Below, one piece after another: positions 41,444 through 50,297 of a stretch of DNA of 64,000 bases (position 1 is the stretch's first letter; each line of letters opens with the position of its first letter). The notes under the pieces were generated by a model that ran no database searches, was not told the DNA's origin, and saw nothing but the letters and a program-made list of their open reading frames with translations. The DNA is from Lichenicola sp964247735 (GTDB lineage Bacteria > Pseudomonadota > Alphaproteobacteria > Acetobacterales > Acetobacteraceae), in NCBI GenBank assembly GCA_964247735.1, contig CAXTVS010000004.1, positions 51,903 through 115,902 of the forward strand, written 5' to 3'. Both the position numbers and the translations under genes were made by a program.

Positions 41444-42376
41444 ATGGCTATCATGAGAGCTGTGCGCTTCGACCGCTATGGAGACGTCGAGGTGCTTGAG
41501 GTGCGCGATGTCCCTCGTCCCGTTGCTGGAGCTGGACGGGTGCTCGTGAAGGTGAAGGCGGCCGGGATAAACCCGGGCGAGGCATCGATCCGCAAGGGAC
41601 TCCTGCACGATCGCTGGCCGGCCACCTTCCCGTCGGGAGAAGGCAGCGACCTGGCGGGCATCGTGGAGGAGGTTGGGGAGGGAGTCGCGACGGTCAGGTC
41701 CAGGGACGAGGTCTTCGGCTTCACCCACGAGCGGGCCAGCCACGCCGAGTACGTGGCCGTTCCCGCCGAGCAGCTGACAGCCAAACCGCCAGGCGTGTCA
41801 TGGGAGGTTGCCGGCAGCCTGTTTGTCGCCGGCACGACGTCGTACGCCGCGGTCGAGGCGGTCGATCTGCAGCCGGGCGAGACGGTTGCCGTTGCGGGCG
41901 CGGCCGGAGGTGTCGGCGTCATCGCCGTCCAGCTCGCGCGGCGCAGGGGCGCGACCGTGCTTGGCATCGCGGGTGCTGCCAACGACGCGTGGCTGTCGGC
42001 GCATGGTGCGATCCCCGTGAACTACGGCGACGACCTCGCCCGACGCTGCAAGGCTGCGGCCCCATCCGGACGCATCGACGCGTTCCTCGACTTCTTCGGC
42101 GGAGGCTACGTCGAACTTGCCGTCGGAACGCTCGGGCTGGACCCCGGACGGGTAAACACCATCATCGACTTTGCGGCCGCCGAAACGTTCAGGACGAGGT
42201 CGGCCGGCGGCATGGATGCGGCCAACGTCCGGGTCCTGGCCGAGCTGGCCGGCCTCGTCGAAGCGGGAGAGCTGGAAGCGCCCATCGCCGGGATCTACGG
42301 ACTTGAGGACGTAGGGGACGCCTTTCGCGACCTGGAACGGCGACACACGCGAGGGAAGATCGTGCTTCGTCCCTGA
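41444..42376 (+). CDS. zinc-type alcohol dehydrogenase-like / quinone oxidoreductase
   Basis: A 310-residue MDR-superfamily NADP(H) oxidoreductase. It starts MRAVRFDRYGDVEVLEVRDVPRP, has VLVKVKAAGINPGEASIRKG and the Rossmann motif AVAGAAGGVGVIAVQLARRRGATVLG. The structural-zinc cysteines are lacking, as in QOR-type enzymes. Likely reduces quinones or enones with NADPH. The ATG at 41444 follows GTGGAGATTGAAG. Monocistronic between guaA and the convergent VKOR-like gene. Confidence 0.88.
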   Translation: MAIMRAVRFDRYGDVEVLEVRDVPRPVAGAGRVLVKVKAAGINPGEASIRKGLLHDRWPATFPSGEGSDLAGIVEEVGEGVATVRSRDEVFGFTHERASHAEYVAVPAEQLTAKPPGVSWEVAGSLFVAGTTSYAAVEAVDLQPGETVAVAGAAGGVGVIAVQLARRRGATVLGIAGAANDAWLSAHGAIPVNYGDDLARRCKAAAPSGRIDAFLDFFGGGYVELAVGTLGLDPGRVNTIIDFAAAETFRTRSAGGMDAANVRVLAELAGLVEAGELEAPIAGIYGLEDVGDAFRDLERRHTRGKIVLRP

Positions 42377-42401
42377 CATCCGCCCTGGTCATCCGGCGTG
42401 C

Positions 42402-42416
42402 GACGGTCCGACCGTC
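42402..42416. terminator. short hairpin between convergent genes
   Basis: GACGGT and ACCGTC form a perfect 6-bp stem with a 3-nt loop, touching the stop codon of the minus-strand gene and 26 bp after the plus-strand stop. It may serve both transcripts. Confidence 0.4.
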
Positions 42417-42928
42417 TAACGCGGCCGGCGCCGCAGCAGGGCGCGCACGCCACGCGCCCCTTCCGGCACCGCGAGCGCGGCGGAGGCCAGCGACAGCGCC
42501 GAGGCGGTCTGGCAGTAGGCGCACAGGGCGCCGTTCTCCTGCCATTCCTCCCGCGCCAGCTTGAGGTTGGTCCCGACGTCGAACAGCGTCTTGGCCGCGA
42601 GCGCCACCGGCAGCCAGGGCGTGCGCTCCGCACGGTCCTTGCCGCCCGCCGCAGCCAGGGCCGCCGTGGCGGCGTAGGTGCCGATCATCAGCACCGCGTC
42701 CGGCATCTGCAGGCGCTTGTAGGCATAGGTCGAGGCGTTGACGCGGTTGGAGTCGAACGGCCCGACCGGCGGGTCGGGCAGGTGCTTGACGATGCCGACC
42801 TGATACAGGGCGACGACCTGGCCGATCGCGCTGCCGAGCAGGGACAGCCCCACCAGCCAGCGGCGGCGTCGCATGTCCGGGCTGGTGGCGGACCGGAGCT
42901 CGGCGCTGAGCTGGGCAGGCGATGTCAT
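42416..42928 (-). CDS. vitamin K epoxide reductase family-like membrane protein
   Basis: A 170-residue inner-membrane protein with about four helices. The pattern RRRWLVGLSLLGSAIGQVVALYQVGIVKHLPDPP...FDSNRVNAS and the C-terminal CxxC (Cys136, Cys139 in ALCAYCQTAS) agrees with bacterial VKOR-family proteins, which reoxidise disulfide-forming partners using quinone. The additional loop cysteine pair of full VKOR is not seen, so function as a disulfide oxidant is uncertain. It starts 35 bp downstream of the fatty-acid-hydroxylase-family gene. Confidence 0.7.
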   Translation of the reverse strand: MTSPAQLSAELRSATSPDMRRRRWLVGLSLLGSAIGQVVALYQVGIVKHLPDPPVGPFDSNRVNASTYAYKRLQMPDAVLMIGTYAATAALAAAGGKDRAERTPWLPVALAAKTLFDVGTNLKLAREEWQENGALCAYCQTASALSLASAALAVPEGARGVRALLRRRPR

Positions 42929-42962
42929 GGCGCTAGTACTCCTTCCCATCGAACACCGCCGG

Positions 42963-43823
42963 TCAGGACGGCGTTCGCCGCACATCCTCGTGTCCAGGCT
43001 GCGGCGCCCAGGCGTTGCGCTGGCGGGTGAACGGCAACCGGAGCGAGCCGCGCAGCCCGGTCTCGTCCCGTTCGCGGTAGCCGGGCACGCCGATCGCAAG
43101 GCGATCCTGCGGAACGTCGAGCCGGAAGGTGCGGTGCAGGTGGTCCCACAGGCTGAGACCGCTGGACCAGTTCGAGTCCGTCTCGTCCCGGACCGTGGAA
43201 TGGTGGATGCCGTGCATGCGGGGCGTGGTCAGCAGGAGGGCAAGCAGGCGCTCGAGACGCGTTGGCAGCCGCCAGTTGGAGTGGTGGAACAGCACGGAGC
43301 CGAAGAAGAACGACTGCCACAGGCGCAACGCCCGCGGCGAGACGCCGAGCAGCGACACCTGGAGGGCGCGCCACGGCACCGAGACCAGCATGTCGACAGC
43401 GTGGAAGCGGAGCGCCGTCGAGGCGTCCAGGTCGAGATCGACGTGGTGCACCAGATGCAGCCGCCACAGCATCGGCACCTTGTGCGTCAGCACGTGCCAG
43501 ACGTACATGGTGTAGTCCATGAGCAGGAACGCCCCGAGGTCGCGTGCCCAGTCCGGCATGCCGAGGCGCTGCGCCAGGCCGCGCCGGCGGCGGACTGCGC
43601 GCGCCGCCAGCGGGCGCACCGCGGGGCCTTCGGCCAGGGCGATGGTGGCCATGCTGAGGCCGCCGAGCACGAGGTTGCGCAGGATCCGTCGCGGCTCCTG
43701 CTGGGTCCGCGCGCGCAGCGGGACCACCCGTTCCCCGACCAGCGTCGCGGCCGTGACGCCGGCCACCAGCAGCGCCGGCATCACCGCCATCAGCCTGCGC
43801 CCGGACGAAGGGGATCCCTGCAT
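42963..43823 (-). CDS. fatty acid hydroxylase / sterol desaturase superfamily protein
   Basis: A 286-residue membrane di-iron oxygenase. Histidine motifs of the superfamily are present: WHVLTHK, HLVHHVDLDLDAS and RMHGIHHSTVRDETDSNW. Members hydroxylate or desaturate lipid chains, sterols or carotenoids (the last with CrtR/CrtZ types). The ATG at 43823 is preferred over 44000, which lies in the divergent gene. Divergent from the TIGR04282 gene by about 70 bp, so it may belong to the arsenosugar-like locus or to a lipid pathway with the VKOR-like gene. Confidence 0.85.
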   Translation of the reverse strand: MQGSPSSGRRLMAVMPALLVAGVTAATLVGERVVPLRARTQQEPRRILRNLVLGGLSMATIALAEGPAVRPLAARAVRRRRGLAQRLGMPDWARDLGAFLLMDYTMYVWHVLTHKVPMLWRLHLVHHVDLDLDASTALRFHAVDMLVSVPWRALQVSLLGVSPRALRLWQSFFFGSVLFHHSNWRLPTRLERLLALLLTTPRMHGIHHSTVRDETDSNWSSGLSLWDHLHRTFRLDVPQDRLAIGVPGYRERDETGLRGSLRLPFTRQRNAWAPQPGHEDVRRTPS

Positions 43824-43892
43824 GCCACTGCAGATGCGGCTAGGCAGGCGAGCCCGCAAGGGCCGGCTCCGGATGCGACCGGGATGGGATTG

Positions 43893-44483
43893 ATGCCGGC
43901 CTCGCCGCGGCTCATCCTGTTCACCCGCCATCCCACCGCCGGTCTGGCCAAGACCCGGTTGATCCCGGCGCTGGGTGCGGACGGAGCAGCTGCGCTGCAC
44001 CGCCGGCTGACGGAGCGGGCGTTCGACACGATGCGGGCGTCCGGCTTGCCGATGGAGGTCCGCACCACCGGCGGAACGGCGGACGCGTTCACGGCCTGGC
44101 TCGGCCCCGACGTCGCGCTGGTGGACCAGGGCGACGGCGACCTGGGCGCGCGGATGGCGCGGGCGGCGGCGCGTCCCCCGGTCGTGCTGCTGGGGGCGGA
44201 CGTGCCGGACCTGTCGGTGCGGCAGATCCGAGCGGCAGGGGCCGCGCTGGCCGGAGGTGCCGAAGTGGTGATCGGGCCAGCGGAGGATGGCGGCTACTAC
44301 CTGCTCGGCCTGGGTGCCCCGCTGCCCTGGCTGTTCGAGGACATGCCGTGGGGCACGGAGGCCGTGCTGGCGATCACCCTGCGTCGCCTGGCCGTGCTGG
44401 GGATCGCCCCGGTGCTGCTGGAGACGCTGGCCGACCTCGACCGGCCGGAGGACCTCCGGCGCTGGCCGGAGCTGGCGACGTGA
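43893..44483 (+). CDS. TIGR04282-type transferase (rSAM/selenodomain-associated transferase 1)
   Basis: A 196-residue GT-A-fold protein with LILFTRHPTAGLAKTRLIPALG, VVLLGADVPDLS and the diagnostic GPAEDGGYYLLGLGAPL. Curators associate this group with arsenosugar synthesis because it accompanies ArsM/ArsS. The start at 43893 is preferred, with ATG at 43884 as alternative. The stop overlaps the GTG of the TIGR04283 gene by 4 bp. It is a shorter paralogue of the protein at 12601-13338, sharing the DGGYYLLGL motif. Confidence 0.9.
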   Translation: MPASPRLILFTRHPTAGLAKTRLIPALGADGAAALHRRLTERAFDTMRASGLPMEVRTTGGTADAFTAWLGPDVALVDQGDGDLGARMARAAARPPVVLLGADVPDLSVRQIRAAGAALAGGAEVVIGPAEDGGYYLLGLGAPLPWLFEDMPWGTEAVLAITLRRLAVLGIAPVLLETLADLDRPEDLRRWPELAT

Positions 44484-45205
44484 GCAGGGTGGCGATCGTG
44501 ATCCCGATGCTGGACGAGGCGGCGGTGCTGCCGCGCCTGCTTCGCTCGCTGGCCGCGCTCCTGCCGGCGCCGGACGAGGTGCTGGCGGTGGATGGCGGCA
44601 GCACGGACGAGAGCGTCGCCATCGTCCGCGCCGCCGGGGTGCGCGTGGTCGGATGCACGCGCGGCCGGGCGGTGCAGATCAACCGTGGCGTGGCGGAGGT
44701 GCAGGCGGAGATCGTCTGCGTGCTGCATGCCGACACGCTGCTGCCGGACGACGCGGTGGCGGTGATCCGGCGCGTCATGGCGGACCGGGGGGTGGCGCTG
44801 GCCGGGTTCACCCCGCTGCTGTGCGGTGCGGACACGGTGCGCTGGGGCACCAGCGCCCACAACTGGATCAAGACCTGGTACGTGCCGCTGCTGTTCCGGC
44901 CGCATTTGTTCCTGCGCGGGGCAAGGCTGCTGTTCGGCGACCACGCCATGTTCTTCCGGCGCCGCGACTTCCTTCGCGTGGGCGGCTGTGATGCGGGGCT
45001 GTTCGTGCTGGAGGAGGCCGACCTATGCGCCAAGATGTGCCGGCTCGGCCGGACGCGGCTGGTGAACCGGATCGTGCTGACCTCCGACCGGCGGATCGCC
45101 GCCTGGGGCGGGCTCAAGGCGAACTGGATCTACTTCAGCGTCGGCGCGCGCTGGGGGCTCGGGCTGCGCCGGCGGCTGGAACGGCATTATCCCGACATAC
45201 GATGA
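44480..45205 (+). CDS. TIGR04283-type family 2 glycosyltransferase (transferase 2)
   Basis: A 241-residue GT2 protein with VAIVIPMLDEAAVLPRLLRSL, VDGGSTDESV, the family hallmark CTRGRAVQINRG and VLHADTLLPDD. FRPHLFLRGARLLFGDHAMFFRR near the middle and VLTSDRR near the C-terminus also match TIGR04283. Starts with GTG inside the stop of the TIGR04282 gene. The pair is conserved next to arsenosugar genes in many bacteria and could add a sugar to a ribofuranosyl-arsenic compound (proposed role; not demonstrated). Confidence 0.9.
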   Translation: MSRVAIVIPMLDEAAVLPRLLRSLAALLPAPDEVLAVDGGSTDESVAIVRAAGVRVVGCTRGRAVQINRGVAEVQAEIVCVLHADTLLPDDAVAVIRRVMADRGVALAGFTPLLCGADTVRWGTSAHNWIKTWYVPLLFRPHLFLRGARLLFGDHAMFFRRRDFLRVGGCDAGLFVLEEADLCAKMCRLGRTRLVNRIVLTSDRRIAAWGGLKANWIYFSVGARWGLGLRRRLERHYPDIR

Positions 45206-45236
45206 TGCTGCTTCGCGGCGGGGACACTGATGCCGC

Positions 45237-46289
45237 TCAGCAGCAGGAGGAGGATGCGCCGCCGCCATCGGCCGGGACGGTGAAGGGCAGGGTGGTGCCG
45301 CAGCCGGCGAAGATGCCGAGATGACGCTCGAAGTTGCCGAGGAACTCGAAATGCGGCCGGAACCGGGTGTCGGCCAGCATGCGCCAGGTGTTGCCGCACA
45401 CGGGGAAGATCCGGCCGGTCTCGATCGCGTGATGCTTGTCGAGCCGGAATAGGTCGGGGGCGCCCGGGATGGTGCCGCGGTAGCGTACCGCCTGGCCGTA
45501 GTCCTCGCAGGCAGGCTCCAGGCCGTTGAGCCGGAACAGCCGCCAGGTGGCGGAGAAGAAGCGCAGGGATCCAGTCTTCGCGGCCACCGCTTCGTCGTTG
45601 ATGGCGAGGGAACGGTCCGACACCAGGCGCGGGTCGGCGAAGCCGGCCTGGCGGGCCAGGTGGAGGAAGTCGTTCCAGTAGAGCGCGCCGGCCAGGCATT
45701 CGCCGTGCAGCACCGGGTCCTGTCGCAGCGCCGCCGGCACGCGTCGGTCGCAGTAGACGTCCGAGAAGTACAGCTCGCCGCCCGGCCGCAGCAGCTGGCG
45801 CGCGGCGGCAAGCACGGCGCCCTTGTCGGCAACCAGGTTGATCACGCAGTTGGACACGACGAGGTCGAACGACTCCGGTTCGAGCGGGAGTTGGCCCAGC
45901 CGCTCGATGTCGCCGTGCAGGAACGACACGGTGGAGCGGGCGTAGCCGAACCGCGTGCGGTGCCAGTCGAGGTGCCGCTCGGCCACCGCCAGCTGCTGCG
46001 GCGTGGCGTCGACGCCGACCACCGCGCCCTCCTCGCCGGCCAGCTGGGCCAACACGTAGGCGTCCTGCCCGCTGCCGCAGCCGAGGTCGAGGATGCGCAG
46101 GCCCCGGATCGCGTCCGGCGCCACCAGGCCGCATCCGTAGTAGCGGCTGCGCACCTCCTCGTGCACGTGGGCCAGCGCCTGCCGCACCGCTGGCGGCGCC
46201 GCCTCGGCGGTGCAGCAGGCGTCGGTGCGCAGGTCGCCGGAGCCTGCGAGCACGCGGCCGTAGTAGTTGCGGCTGTTCTCGATGTTCAT
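45237..46289 (-). CDS. arsM: arsenite methyltransferase ArsM
   Basis: A 350-residue SAM-dependent arsenite methyltransferase of the AS3MT-like branch. The SAM motif is LRILDLGCGSGQDAYVLAQL; FDLVVSNCVINLVADK and GGELYFSDVYCDRRVP follow. Cysteines Cys25/26, Cys53, Cys148 and Cys198 align in spacing with the four arsenic-binding cysteines of AS3MT (Cys32, 61, 156, 206). The C-terminal domain keeps CEDYGQAVRYRGTIPG and VCGNTWRML and ends in a Cys-Cys pair, as many algal and bacterial ArsM do. It is convergent with TIGR04283 and divergent from the radical SAM gene. Products would be mono- to trimethylated arsenicals. Confidence 0.92.
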   Translation of the reverse strand: MNIENSRNYYGRVLAGSGDLRTDACCTAEAAPPAVRQALAHVHEEVRSRYYGCGLVAPDAIRGLRILDLGCGSGQDAYVLAQLAGEEGAVVGVDATPQQLAVAERHLDWHRTRFGYARSTVSFLHGDIERLGQLPLEPESFDLVVSNCVINLVADKGAVLAAARQLLRPGGELYFSDVYCDRRVPAALRQDPVLHGECLAGALYWNDFLHLARQAGFADPRLVSDRSLAINDEAVAAKTGSLRFFSATWRLFRLNGLEPACEDYGQAVRYRGTIPGAPDLFRLDKHHAIETGRIFPVCGNTWRMLADTRFRPHFEFLGNFERHLGIFAGCGTTLPFTVPADGGGASSSCC

Positions 46290-46373
46290 CGATGCCCGGC
46301 TCCGATGCGGGGAGGGTGCTGGCAATCGGCCGGGCCGACCCCAGGTGGAGGATGGAAGGGCAAGGATCGCAGC

Positions 46374-47345
46374 ATGGTTTCCACCGGGATCCTGGTCTCG
46401 CCGTTTCTCCGTCCGGACCGGACCCCGCTCGACACCGCCAAGTTCCGCGACCCGCTGCGCACCGCAAGCGGCGAGGTGCGGGCGTCGGTGCCGCTCGGGT
46501 CGCTGCGCACGTTGTGGTTCAACACCGGCACCCTGTGCAACCTGGCCTGCGCCAACTGCTACATCGAAAGCTCGCCGCGCAACGACTCGCTGGTCTACCT
46601 GGATGCCGCCGAGGTGGCGGGCTTCCTGGACGAGGTCGAGGCGGATGGCTGGCCGGTGGAGGAGATCGGCTTCACCGGCGGCGAGCCGTTTCTCAACCGT
46701 GCCCTGACGGCGATGCTGGACGACGTTCTCGGGCGCGGCCGGCGGGTGCTGGTGCTGACCAACGCCATGCAGCCGATGCGCCACCACGAGGCGGCGCTGC
46801 TGGCGCTGCGTGACCGGCATGGCGGTGACCGGCTGGGGCTGCGGGTCAGCCTCGACCACCATACGGAGACGGTGCACGAGGCGGAGCGCGGACATGGCAG
46901 CTGGGACAAGGCATTGGCCGGGCTCCGCTGGCTGGCATCGCACGGCTTCCGGGTCTCGGTGGCCGGGCGGCGGCTGGCCGCGGAGCCGGAAGCCGAGGCG
47001 CGTGCCGGATACGCCCGGTTGTTCGCGTTCCTCCGGCTCGCGGTGGACGCGTCGGATCCGGCCTCGCTGGTGCTGTTCCCGGAGATGGACCGTCAGGCCG
47101 ACGTGCCGGAGATCACCACCGCCTGCTGGGGCCTGCTGGACAAGCGGCCGGAGCAGATGATGTGTGCCAGCAGCCGCATGGTGGTGAAGCGGCGCGGCGA
47201 GGAGCGGCCGGCGGTCGCGGCCTGCACGCTGCTGCCCGACCTGCTGCTCGGCCGCACGCTGCGCGAGGCGGCCGGCACGGTGGCGCTCAACCATCCGCAT
47301 TGTGCCCGCTTCTGCGTGCTGGGCGGAGCGAGCTGCAGCGCCTGA
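46374..47345 (+). CDS. radical SAM protein of the arsM locus
   Basis: A 323-residue radical SAM enzyme. Cys55, Cys59 and Cys62 form the cluster motif (GTLCNLACANCYIE); IGFTGGEPFLN and VLVLTNAMQP follow. The C-terminal part has MMCASSRMVVKRR and AACTLLPD and ends with Cys310, Cys314 and Cys321 (HCARFCVLGGASC), which could hold an auxiliary cluster. It lacks the CNQSCxHCHVDAGP-type site and C-terminal domain of canonical ArsS (TIGR04167). Divergent from arsM by 84 bp, so a role in arsenic chemistry or arsenosugar formation is plausible by position only. Confidence 0.85.
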   Translation: MVSTGILVSPFLRPDRTPLDTAKFRDPLRTASGEVRASVPLGSLRTLWFNTGTLCNLACANCYIESSPRNDSLVYLDAAEVAGFLDEVEADGWPVEEIGFTGGEPFLNRALTAMLDDVLGRGRRVLVLTNAMQPMRHHEAALLALRDRHGGDRLGLRVSLDHHTETVHEAERGHGSWDKALAGLRWLASHGFRVSVAGRRLAAEPEAEARAGYARLFAFLRLAVDASDPASLVLFPEMDRQADVPEITTACWGLLDKRPEQMMCASSRMVVKRRGEERPAVAACTLLPDLLLGRTLREAAGTVALNHPHCARFCVLGGASCSA

Positions 47346-47357
47346 GCCAGGGGTTGC

Positions 47358-47385
47358 TGCAACGCCTGCCCTGCCAGGCGTTGCA
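47358..47385 (+). terminator. perfect 11-bp hairpin after the radical SAM gene
   Basis: TGCAACGCCTG and CAGGCGTTGCA are exact reverse complements separated by a 6-nt loop, located 12 bp after the radical SAM stop and 24 bp before the SRPBCC start. There is no T-run after it. It could be a terminator, a processing site or an intergenic attenuator between the two genes. Confidence 0.5.
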
Positions 47386-47409
47386 CACGCACACCTTCAG
47401 GAGGATCGC

Positions 47410-47898
47410 ATGTCGGAGATCAACTGGCCGGAGGCCTACCGGCCGGACGCCACGGCGGTGCATGTCCGCAACGAGCTGCTGATCCAGGCTGCACCCGAGC
47501 GGGTGTGGGCTTGGCTGGTGCGGGCGCGGTCCTGGCCGGACTGGTACGAGAATGCCCGGGACGTGGAGATCGAGGGCGGCGCCACCGAGCTGTCGCCGGG
47601 GGCACGGTTCCGCTGGACCACCTTCGGCCTGTCGATCGAGTCGGTGGTCCAGGAGTTCGTGCCGTTGCAGCGGATCGGCTGGACCGGGGTCGGGCTCGGC
47701 ATGGACGTTTATCACGGCTGGCTGATCCAGCCGCGCGACGGGGGCAGCCATGTCGTGACTGCCGAGAACCAGAACGGCCTCGGGGCCCGGGCGCAGAGCG
47801 TGCTGGCGCCGGACCGGATGCACAAGTACCACCAGATCTGGCTGCAGGGTCTCAAGGCCCGGGCCGAGGAATCGATGCCCTCGCAGGTTGTGCCCTGA
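47410..47898 (+). CDS. SRPBCC-family (polyketide cyclase-like) protein
   Basis: A 162-residue START-fold protein. The pattern VRNELLIQAAPERVWAWLVRARSWPDWYENARDVEIEGG is typical, with the long C-terminal helix MHKYHQIWLQGLKARAEE closing the ligand cavity. Such proteins bind or transform hydrophobic small molecules. It follows the radical SAM gene of the arsM locus after a strong hairpin; ATG preceded by AGGAGGATCGC. Ligand unknown. Confidence 0.85.
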   Translation: MSEINWPEAYRPDATAVHVRNELLIQAAPERVWAWLVRARSWPDWYENARDVEIEGGATELSPGARFRWTTFGLSIESVVQEFVPLQRIGWTGVGLGMDVYHGWLIQPRDGGSHVVTAENQNGLGARAQSVLAPDRMHKYHQIWLQGLKARAEESMPSQVVP

Positions 47899-48174
47899 TG
47901 ACGCGGGCGGGTGGAAGCGAGTCGGCGACGTCGGGCTCGATTCACGAACATTCGATCCCTCCAGCAACAGGTGCGCTGTCCCGCCTAGGCGCTTGACGGA
48001 TAAGGCTATGCCGCCTGCCAGGTATGGCTGCTGCGCCACGCCTGGAACCGAATGTGGTGGCCAGGCTAGGAAATGGACGCCACATGTAGCGTAGTGAGGC
48101 TGTCGAGGCCGCCCGGAGACGAGGCGCCTCGGGCGGCCGGCACGCCCCGGCGGGACCATCCAGGAGAACACGGC

Positions 48175-50103
48175 ATGACCTTCGACGAGGCCGCCAACAC
48201 GGTGTCCGACGCGCTCGAGCACGATCCGCGCGGCCACGAGAGCAACGGCCAGGGCACGCTGGTGGACGTGGTGCAGATGGAGAACCGGCATCCTGTGCGT
48301 GTGGACCGGTCGCGCGATTCGCTGCTGACCGACTTCGGCAAGGCGACCCTGGACAACCGCTATTTGCTGCCCGGCGAAAGCTACCAGGACCTGTTCGCCC
48401 GGGTGGCCAGCTACTACGGCGACGACGCGTCGCACGCGCAGCGGATCTACGACTACATCTCGCGCCACTGGTTCATGCCGGCGACGCCGGTGCTGAGCAA
48501 CGGCGGCACCGCGCGCGGCCTGCCGATCTCGTGCTTCCTGAACGAGGCCTCCGACAGCCTGGAGGGCATCGTCGGCCTGTGGAACGAGAACGTGTGGCTG
48601 GCCTCCAAGGGCGGCGGCATCGGCTCGTACTGGGGCAACCTCCGGTCGATCGGCGAGAACGTGGGCGCCAACGGCAAGACCTCCGGGGTGATCCCGTTCA
48701 TCCGGGTGATGGACAGCCTGACGCTGGCGATCAGCCAAGGCTCGCTGCGCCGCGGCTCGGCGGCTGTGTACCTGCCGATCTGGCATCCGGAGGTCGAGGA
48801 GTTCATCGAGATGCGCCGCCCGACCGGCGGCGACCCGAACCGCAAGGCGCTCAACCTGCATCACGGCATCCTGGTGTCGGACGCGTTCATGCGCGCGGTC
48901 GAGGCGGACGAGGAATGGGCGCTGGTCAGCCCCAAGGACGGCGCCCACATACGCAAGGTGTCGGCGCGCTCGCTGTGGATCCGGTTGCTGACGGCGCGGA
49001 TGGAGCAGGGCGAGCCGTACATCATCTACTCCGACCACGTGAACAACGCCCGTCCCGAGCACCACAAGCTGGCTGGGCTCGAGGTCAAGACCTCCAACCT
49101 GTGCGCCGAGATCACCCTGCCGACGGGCATCGACCAGTATGGCCAGCAGCGCACCGCGGTGTGCTGCCTGTCGTCGCTGAACCTCGAGACTTGGTTCGAG
49201 TGGAAGGACCACCCGCTGTTCATCGAGGACGTGATGCGCTTCCTCGACAACGTGCTGCAGGACTTCATCGACCGGGCGCCAAGCGACATGGCGCGCGCCA
49301 AGTACGCGGCGATGCGCGAGCGCTCGGTGGGCCTGGGCGTGATGGGGTTCCATTCGTTCCTGCAGGCCAACAACGTGCCGTTCGAGAGCGTGATCGCCAA
49401 GGTGTGGAACAAGCGCATGTTCGCGCACATCCGCGCCCAGGCGGACACGGCGTCGCGTGTGCTGGCGGAGGAGAAGGGCGCGTGTCCGGACGCCGCAGAC
49501 TACGGCGTGATGGAGCGGTTCTCGCACAAGCTGGCGATCGCGCCGACCGCGTCGATCTCCATCATCACCGGCGCCACCAGCCCAGGCATCGAGCCGATCG
49601 CCGCCAACGTGTTCCTGCAGAAGACGCTGTCCGGCTCGTTCACGGTGCGCAATCGCCACCTGCAGAAGCTGCTGTCGCAGAAGGGGCGGGACAACGACGA
49701 GGTGTGGTCGTCGATCACGCTCACCAAGGGTAGCGTGCAGCACCTCGACTTCCTGACCCAGGACGAGAAGGACGTGTTCAAGACCGCGTTCGAGCTCGAC
49801 CAGCGCTGGGTGGTGGAGCACGCCGCCGACCGCACGCCGTTCATCTGCCAGAGCCAGTCGGTGAACCTGTTCCTGCCGGCCGACATCCACAAGCGCGACC
49901 TGCACCAGATCCACCTGCTGGCGTGGAAGCGCGGCCTGAAGAGCCTGTATTACTGCCGCTCGCTGTCGATCCAGCGCGCCGACACGGTGAGCAACATGCT
50001 CAACAAGGCGGACGTGATGGAGGGCATCGTCATGCCCGCACCGGTGGCGCCCGCCGTGCGGACGGAAGCCACCAGCTACGAGGAATGCCTCGCCTGCCAG
50101 TGA
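48175..50103 (+). CDS. nrdA: ribonucleoside-diphosphate reductase alpha subunit
   Basis: A 642-residue class I catalytic subunit reducing ribonucleotides. Conserved parts are MPATPVLSNGGTARGLPISCFLN (Cys120, first redox Cys), GGGIGSYWG, TSNLCAEITLP (thiyl-radical Cys), CCLSSLNL and PTASISIITGATSPGIEP. The C-terminal CLAC pair re-reduces the active site. No ATP-cone is evident at the N-terminus (about 50 residues precede the catalytic domain), so overall activity control by dATP through this domain should be missing. The partner nrdB is separated by 8.6 kb. ATG after AGGAGAAC. Confidence 0.95.
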   Translation: MTFDEAANTVSDALEHDPRGHESNGQGTLVDVVQMENRHPVRVDRSRDSLLTDFGKATLDNRYLLPGESYQDLFARVASYYGDDASHAQRIYDYISRHWFMPATPVLSNGGTARGLPISCFLNEASDSLEGIVGLWNENVWLASKGGGIGSYWGNLRSIGENVGANGKTSGVIPFIRVMDSLTLAISQGSLRRGSAAVYLPIWHPEVEEFIEMRRPTGGDPNRKALNLHHGILVSDAFMRAVEADEEWALVSPKDGAHIRKVSARSLWIRLLTARMEQGEPYIIYSDHVNNARPEHHKLAGLEVKTSNLCAEITLPTGIDQYGQQRTAVCCLSSLNLETWFEWKDHPLFIEDVMRFLDNVLQDFIDRAPSDMARAKYAAMRERSVGLGVMGFHSFLQANNVPFESVIAKVWNKRMFAHIRAQADTASRVLAEEKGACPDAADYGVMERFSHKLAIAPTASISIITGATSPGIEPIAANVFLQKTLSGSFTVRNRHLQKLLSQKGRDNDEVWSSITLTKGSVQHLDFLTQDEKDVFKTAFELDQRWVVEHAADRTPFICQSQSVNLFLPADIHKRDLHQIHLLAWKRGLKSLYYCRSLSIQRADTVSNMLNKADVMEGIVMPAPVAPAVRTEATSYEECLACQ

Positions 50104-50297
50104 ACGGGAAGCGTTCGGATAGGGGAGGGGCGGAAGCCTGGCCCCCCCACGGTCTCGGATCCTGCCACCTTAACCTGGCTTGATAAGCATCGCGTTCGGC
50201 GTGATCTCCGCGATCTTCCTTCCAAAGTGAAGAGTCGATGGCTCGTGCAGCACCGTCCGCAGGATATCCAAGACGACATCCGACTTCGGTCGATCTC

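Noticed and set aside
47899..48174. NrdR box upstream of nrdA
   Set aside because: A CACATGTAGCGTAGTG-like stretch near 48080 has CAC and GTG ends but the wrong internal length and little symmetry, so it was not called.
50127..50145. G-run/C-run hairpin after nrdA as terminator
   Set aside because: The stem is only five certain pairs with imperfect extension and no T-run; recorded here but not listed as a feature.
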